The notes beneath the pieces were generated by a model. The model saw only the letters and a list, made by a program, of their open reading frames with translations. It made no database searches and had not been told where the DNA came from. Positions 59,591 through 64,000 of a DNA stretch of 64,000 nucleotides are shown in pieces; the first letter of the stretch is position 1, and each line of letters opens with the position of its first letter. A program made the position numbers and the translations under genes. This stretch comes from Leptospira sp. B5-022 (GTDB lineage Bacteria; Spirochaetota; Leptospiria; Leptospirales; Leptospiraceae): assembly GCF_000347035.1 (NCBI RefSeq), contig NZ_ANIJ01000015.1, forward strand, positions 412,907 through 476,906. The letters run 5' to 3'.

Positions 59591-60133
59591 TTAGAAAAGT
59601 GGTATCAGGATTTTAGATAAAAATACGAGTAATAGTGTCCAGATCGCGGATGAGGATGCCGCAAAAGAAAAATGATTTTCCCAATTTAATAAAGGTACAC
59701 ATACGAATAAGAACATTCCGAAATAGGAAAGATAAGGGTTTCGAAGATACAAAGTTTTTTGCCATTCGAAAAATCCTTCTCTAAAGTCTTTTGCATCTCC
59801 TTTAACCTTGTTTAAGAAGATCCATTCCGAAACAAATCCGAAGACGGAAAATGTAAAAAAGAAAAAGGAAATGATAAGTATCCAAGACCAATCTAAAAAA
59901 GGGATCGGATACATTGTGAATACGATCGGAAGTGCAAAAGAGATCAAAGCGGAGAATGGAAAAAAAATAGTCGTCCGAAATAATCTACTTTCGGATAAAA
60001 ATTTGAAAAACGGAATCCGACCGGGTAACTGATAAGATCCACAAAACAAACATTTTTCCGAATCGGAAAGAATGGAAGAGCCGCAGTTCCTACAATGAAA
60101 ATTTTTTTTGAAAACTTCGGCTGCTTCCGACAC
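59591..60133 (-). CDS. Membrane protein with N-terminal zinc ribbon
   Basis: 180 residues. Starts with a zinc-ribbon pattern (FHCRNCGSSILSDSEKCLFCGS, about 12-33), then about four TM segments. The GTG start has TGAGG upstream and follows the VKOR-fusion stop by 8 bp. No known family is recognised. Genomic position suggests a link to envelope thiol or peptide chemistry, but nothing in the sequence proves it. Confidence 0.65.
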   Translation of the reverse strand: MSEAAEVFKKNFHCRNCGSSILSDSEKCLFCGSYQLPGRIPFFKFLSESRLFRTTIFFPFSALISFALPIVFTMYPIPFLDWSWILIISFFFFTFSVFGFVSEWIFLNKVKGDAKDFREGFFEWQKTLYLRNPYLSYFGMFLFVCVPLLNWENHFSFAASSSAIWTLLLVFLSKILIPLF

Positions 60134-60141
60134 TGAAAACC

Positions 60142-61359
60142 TCAGACCTTTTTGATCAAACTTTCGATCAAAGCTCTTAGGAAAGCTTCTTTCGGAGTTC
60201 CACTCTGTATCGGTTTATTATTAATAAATAAACTAGGCGTGCTATGGATCTCCACTTTAGCAGCATCATCCACTTCCTTATTGATCTGATTGCGGACCGC
60301 AGGAGAAGACAAACAAGCGCGGAACTGGTTCATATCCAGTCCTTCTTGCTGAGCCAAACTCAACACGGATGCAGGAGAATGAGCGATACGATTTTCCGTA
60401 TTTCTATAAAGCCCTTCGTACACTGCCGGAAACTTATTTTGTTTATCCGCACATATCGCAGCAGAAGCGGCCACACAGGAACTTGCGTCAGGACGGGGAG
60501 ATTGTACTAAACGGTTACAGTTTGCGTCCAAGGGAAAATTTTTATAAACGATCTTTACGAGTCCAGGATAGTCTCTCAAAACTCTTTTTAAGATGTGAGA
60601 AGTATCCATACAGTGACCACAATTGAAGTCCGCAAATTTTACGATCGTGATCGGAGCGTTAGGATCTCCTTGTATCGAAGAACCTTGTAGATCGATGGAT
60701 ACGACCGGTGCCTTTTCGTAATCAGCCAATTGTTTTTGGATCTGAGCGACACCTGTATGTTCTCCATCTACTAAAGAATCGTGGAAAGACTTTCCTCCGA
60801 TCTGACCGGCTGCTAAGAATAATAAAACTACTATATAAGTATTTAAACCCTCCAGTTGGAAAACACTGTACGCTTTTTTCAAAGACTTGTCCTGATAGTT
60901 TTTAATTTGGAAAAATGTCCCTACAACCAAGATTAAGGTTAATATCCACGTAGCCGCACAGAGCCCGCAAATCGCATCTATATAAAATACTGAAGCAGAA
61001 AATAATCCGAGGTCGACCACCAGTCCTAGTAGCAAAATATAAAAAGAAAGAAGAAGATAACCTTCTCTATTTTCCGGGTTTTTCTCTGATCTTATAAAAA
61101 GGTATGTAACAAATCCGTAAAATGCGAAACCGAAAAGAGCTATTGGAAGATCTCCGAACCAAGGAACATCTCTGATCGCAGAAATGCTACTTTCGGAAAC
61201 TTTGGAACAAGAGCCTGTCTCGCTTACAGCATCGCAAAGAGATTGGGCGAGTCCATCAGCGGTTTCTCCGCCGAAATATTTTCGTATCAATAAGAACGAG
61301 ATAAACGCCGCGATACCGGAAATTGCGGCAAGAACATAGCTATGAGATAGTTTTTTCAT
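60142..61359 (-). CDS. Vitamin K epoxide reductase-like protein fused to a DsbA-type thioredoxin domain
   Basis: 405 residues. N-terminal about 200 residues: five hydrophobic segments with the VKOR redox sites (loop cysteines in LCDAVSETGSCSKV and the CxxC in DAICGLCAATWIL). The C-terminal about 180 residues: a thioredoxin-fold domain with FADFNCGHCMDTSHIL (CGHC active site) and a cis-Pro-like SSPSLF segment (STPSLFINN). Such fusions act as DsbB and DsbA in one chain, oxidising envelope thiols with quinone as acceptor. CGGAG lies about 6 nt before the ATG. Confidence 0.88.
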   Translation of the reverse strand: MKKLSHSYVLAAISGIAAFISFLLIRKYFGGETADGLAQSLCDAVSETGSCSKVSESSISAIRDVPWFGDLPIALFGFAFYGFVTYLFIRSEKNPENREGYLLLSFYILLLGLVVDLGLFSASVFYIDAICGLCAATWILTLILVVGTFFQIKNYQDKSLKKAYSVFQLEGLNTYIVVLLFLAAGQIGGKSFHDSLVDGEHTGVAQIQKQLADYEKAPVVSIDLQGSSIQGDPNAPITIVKFADFNCGHCMDTSHILKRVLRDYPGLVKIVYKNFPLDANCNRLVQSPRPDASSCVAASAAICADKQNKFPAVYEGLYRNTENRIAHSPASVLSLAQQEGLDMNQFRACLSSPAVRNQINKEVDDAAKVEIHSTPSLFINNKPIQSGTPKEAFLRALIESLIKKV

Positions 61360-61454
61360 TCGGGACTCCGATTACAAAATACCTTTATACGTACATGGAA
61401 GGCATAAGGAAAGAAAAAATAAGCCGATCTGAAGTTATAAAAGGGAATTTAAAA

Positions 61455-62189
61455 TTAATCGGAGCCCAGGCTTGTGATCGCTTCAGCCAGATCTATTTTA
61501 CCTTCATATAAAGCTTTCCCGGTAATCACTCCATACATAGAAACCGATGTACCCAATGCGGATAATGCCATAATATCTTTCAAAGAAGAAATACCGCCGG
61601 ATGCGATTACCTGAAAATTATATCTGCTTAAAATTTCCTTATATGCGTTAAGGTTTGGACCCGCCAATGTTCCATCTTGTGCGATATCCGTAAAAATAAT
61701 ATTACGGATCCCTGCTTGCTGCATCTTTTCCAGAAGGTCCAGATATTTCACACCTGAATCCACTTCCCAACCTGCAATTTTGACGATACCGTCTCTAGCA
61801 TCCACTGCCACAACAACCCTATCTTCTCCGTATTTTTTAAGAGCGAAATCCAGAAGTTCCGGATTGTTTACTGCGGCGGTTCCGAGAATAAAACGATCAA
61901 TACCAATCGAATCGTAATATTCCAACTTCTCCTTATCTCGGATCCCTCCACCTAGCTGGATCTTTAAATTAGAAGATTTACGAATTTTTGAAATAGATTC
62001 CGTATTGATGCCGATCTGATTTCTTGCACCGTTAAGGTCCACAAGATGTAAAAGAGTAGCACCATTTCTCTCGAAACCTTCTGCAAGTTTCCAAGGTTCG
62101 GTTGAGTAGACCGTTTTTTCTTCGTATTTACCTTTGAATAATCTAACGGCGCAATTATCCAACAAATCAATGGCTGGAATTAAAATCAT
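61455..62189 (-). CDS. hisA: 1-(5-phosphoribosyl)-5-[(5-phosphoribosylamino)methylideneamino]imidazole-4-carboxamide isomerase
   Basis: 244 residues. TIM-barrel isomerase of histidine synthesis. Signatures: [19 protein letters not shown] at the N-terminus (catalytic Asp in AIDLLD), [33 protein letters not shown] and [11 protein letters not shown]. It overlaps hisH by 4 nt and is the last gene of the his run. Confidence 0.95.
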   Translation of the reverse strand: MILIPAIDLLDNCAVRLFKGKYEEKTVYSTEPWKLAEGFERNGATLLHLVDLNGARNQIGINTESISKIRKSSNLKIQLGGGIRDKEKLEYYDSIGIDRFILGTAAVNNPELLDFALKKYGEDRVVVAVDARDGIVKIAGWEVDSGVKYLDLLEKMQQAGIRNIIFTDIAQDGTLAGPNLNAYKEILSRYNFQVIASGGISSLKDIMALSALGTSVSMYGVITGKALYEGKIDLAEAITSLGSD

Positions 62190-62818
62190 AAGGATCGAAT
62201 AAAGTTCTCCAGGATCTTTAGACCGAAGGAATAGGATTTTTCGGGATGGAATTGTGTTCCGAAAACGTTTCCTTTTTCGACCACTGCGGGGAACTTCTCC
62301 CCATAATAATCGCAGAAGCCGGTGATAGCGGAACTCTCCACTCCAACGGGACGATAGGAGTGTATAAAATAGGCGAAGGATTCGTCTTCCAAATTTTTCA
62401 ATAAATTACTTTTGGAAGGATTTCTTTTATATAATTTATTCCAGCCGATATGAGGAACCTTGTAGTTTTTTCCCTTAAACTTTCGGATCTTACCTTTGAT
62501 ATAGCCAAGCCCTGGAACGGTCTCATTCTTATTTCCGGAAACAACCTCGTCGGAATCTTCGAATAAAATTTGGAATCCGATACAAATCCCGAACAAAGGT
62601 TTTCCTACCTTCACATGATCGTCCACGAAGGTTCTTAAACCGGACTCATTCAAATTTCTCATGGCCTTATCAAAATGACCGTCGCCAGGAAGAATGATCG
62701 CATCCGCTTCTTGCAAAACGGAAGGCTCCTTAGTATAAGAAAAATCTTTAGTGAAAAGAGAGATCGCTTTTAAGCAAGAGTGAATATTCCCCATTCCATA
62801 ATCGAGAACGGCTATCAT
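62186..62818 (-). CDS. hisH: Imidazole glycerol phosphate synthase subunit HisH
   Basis: 210 residues. Class-I glutamine amidotransferase that supplies ammonia to HisF. Nucleophile Cys in [13 protein letters not shown] (about residue 79), His in [10 protein letters not shown] (about 192) with Glu next to it, and the N-terminal [11 protein letters not shown]. It overlaps hisB and hisA by 4 nt each. Its partner hisF is not in this window. Confidence 0.95.
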   Translation of the reverse strand: MIAVLDYGMGNIHSCLKAISLFTKDFSYTKEPSVLQEADAIILPGDGHFDKAMRNLNESGLRTFVDDHVKVGKPLFGICIGFQILFEDSDEVVSGNKNETVPGLGYIKGKIRKFKGKNYKVPHIGWNKLYKRNPSKSNLLKNLEDESFAYFIHSYRPVGVESSAITGFCDYYGEKFPAVVEKGNVFGTQFHPEKSYSFGLKILENFIRSL

Positions 62819-63396
62819 TCCAAAACACCTTTGGTAGAAGGGATTGCACCGCCTGCAGCAGGATCTATCTCGATCGCCATTCTCAAGGCCTTACCAAAAG
62901 CTTTAAAAATAGATTCATGGATATGATGACGATTTTCTCCGTAATGAACGTGGACATGGAGATTCATCTTCGCATTCAAAGCGAACTTCTGTAGGAATTC
63001 CAACGACAACTCAGCATCGTAAATTCCGAACTTTCCCGCAAGTTCCGGACCGGTATACTTATAATAATATCTACCGCCCAGATCAACAGCAACAGTCGTG
63101 AGAACCTCATCCATAGGAAGAGTGTAATGACCATATCTTCTGATGCCAGCCTTATCTCCCAATTGTTTGTGAAGAGTAGAGCCAAGAAGAATTGCAGTGT
63201 CCTCGACACTATGGTGGCAATCGATTTCTATGTCGCCTCGCAACCAAAGATCTATATCCAGAAGGCCATGTTTAGAAACGTGAGAAAGCATATGCTCGAA
63301 GAACGGAATTTGAGTATCGAATTTATAATTTCCCGTACCCCGAATATTCAGGGAGAGCTTGATGTCCGTCTCCGAAGTTTTGCGTTCTTCTTTCAT
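62815..63396 (-). CDS. hisB: Imidazoleglycerol-phosphate dehydratase
   Basis: 193 residues, single-domain IGPD. Two Mn-binding histidine motifs are visible: [13 protein letters not shown] with [11 protein letters not shown], and a second pair in [26 protein letters not shown]. It catalyses loss of water from imidazole-glycerol phosphate in histidine synthesis. First gene of the his run here; the ATG at 63396 fits the family start. Confidence 0.95.
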   Translation of the reverse strand: MKEERKTSETDIKLSLNIRGTGNYKFDTQIPFFEHMLSHVSKHGLLDIDLWLRGDIEIDCHHSVEDTAILLGSTLHKQLGDKAGIRRYGHYTLPMDEVLTTVAVDLGGRYYYKYTGPELAGKFGIYDAELSLEFLQKFALNAKMNLHVHVHYGENRHHIHESIFKAFGKALRMAIEIDPAAGGAIPSTKGVLE

Positions 63397-63512
63397 TATA
63401 TCCTGACCCTACTTTCCTATTAATTATCGTGTCAATGAATTCCAAAAATAAGCTGACGGAAAGTCCCCGGAGCCAAAATTATCCCAAGGGGTAGAAATCC
63501 CGCCAACCACTA

Positions 63513-63576
<64 letters not shown>

Positions 63577-63594
<18 letters not shown>

Positions 63595-64000
63595 AAAAAT
63601 TGCACTTAAACTAAATTAAGATCCAAGGGACTCGAAGCTTTCGAGCGAGAGTGTTTGCAGTGACCCTTAGGGAACGTCGCAAACGCGATCTGAGTCCATG
63701 GATGGACGAAGACGCGAGAAAGACGCCGTGGAGCCCAATCGAACAGGATGTGAGATTGCGAAACGGCGAGTCCCTTCTTCGGCAAAAAATTGCACTTAAA
63801 CTAAATTAAGATCCAAGGGACTCGAAGCTTTCGAGCGAGAGCGTTTGCAGTGACCCATAGGGAACGTCGCAAACGCGATCTGAGTCCATGGATGGACGAA
63901 GACGCGAGAAAGACGCCGTGGAGCCCAATCGAACAGGATGTGAGATTGCGAAACGGCGAGTCCCTTCTTCGGCAAAAAATTGCACTTAAACTAAATTAAG
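63577..64000. repeat. 190-bp tandem repeats starting with the 3' end of tRNA-Leu
   Basis: Three copies begin at 63577, 63767 and 63957; the third is cut by the window. Each starts with the last 18 nt of the tRNA gene (CGAGTCCCTTCTTCGGCA). Copies 1 and 2 differ at only two positions (63652 T vs 63842 C; 63667 T vs 63857 A). Within each unit are inverted repeats: CGAGTCCCTT with AAGGGACTCG, CTCGAA-GCT-TTCGAG, and GCGTTTGC with GCAAACGC. In copy 1 the last stem has a G-U pair. The unit length is not a multiple of three. No convincing protein-coding frame is seen. The pattern matches the rtT repeats after E. coli tyrT. Confidence 0.9.

Overview
The window looks like chromosome of a Leptospira species (phylum Spirochaetota). 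The evidence is protein style and content: seven predicted spirochaetal-type lipoproteins, a surplus of GAF, PilZ, HD and ACT signalling proteins, two FecR proteins, lysine- and isoleucine-rich proteins, many GTG/TTG starts, and moderate GC (about 40-45% by eye). No phage, transposase or CRISPR array was seen. Housekeeping genes (aroC, nuoG-nuoI, hisBHA, thiD, rsgA, trmB, engB, tilS, one tRNA-Leu) are mixed with lineage-specific signalling and surface genes.

Layout. 1-7.2 kb: a frame-disrupted fragment of a membrane gene at the edge, an aldehyde dehydrogenase, a CPBP membrane protease, and a GMC oxidoreductase divergent from a flavin monooxygenase/esterase pair. 7.2-14.8 kb: a secreted-protease island on the minus strand. 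One unit holds a choice-of-anchor-D lipoprotein, a subtilase and a stand-alone subtilase-propeptide-like protein. The other holds a five-repeat anchor-D lipoprotein ending in a metzincin domain, plus a small secreted helical protein. 15.3-21.7 kb: secreted unknowns, a MarR-SDR pair and a TetR-thioesterase pair, both with readable palindromic operators, DNA glycosylase Tag and a membrane protein. 21.7-26.9 kb: an ECF sigma/FecR anti-sigma pair, a ricin-lectin lipoprotein, a HTH regulator and an orphan DUF433 gene. 26.9-34.1 kb: nuoG-nuoI, aroC, two tandem degenerate HD-GYP-like proteins and a double-ACT protein. 34.4-45.9 kb: an ABC exporter with a SET gene, a sigma-54 activator, a SpoIIE-type phosphatase, a frame-broken tilS, engB, a HELGH protein, PilZ, an MBL hydrolase and trmB. 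45.9-54.8 kb: a large TPR/propeller lipoprotein with a PEGA lipoprotein, a FecR lipoprotein, a HD-like protein and rsgA. 54.8-63.4 kb: a histidine kinase/ATL/thiD run, DUF885, a VKOR-DsbA fusion and hisBHA.

The window ends in tRNA-Leu(CAG), followed at once by 190-bp tandem repeats. Each repeat begins with the last 18 nt of the tRNA gene and contains several inverted repeats. This resembles the rtT repeats behind E. coli tyrT and is the most unusual structure here. Other points of interest are the protease/propeptide operon, the A10 tract that breaks tilS, the paired operators, and five convergent gene pairs that touch or overlap at their stop codons.

All functional calls come from reading motifs by eye. 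No database or structure search was run.
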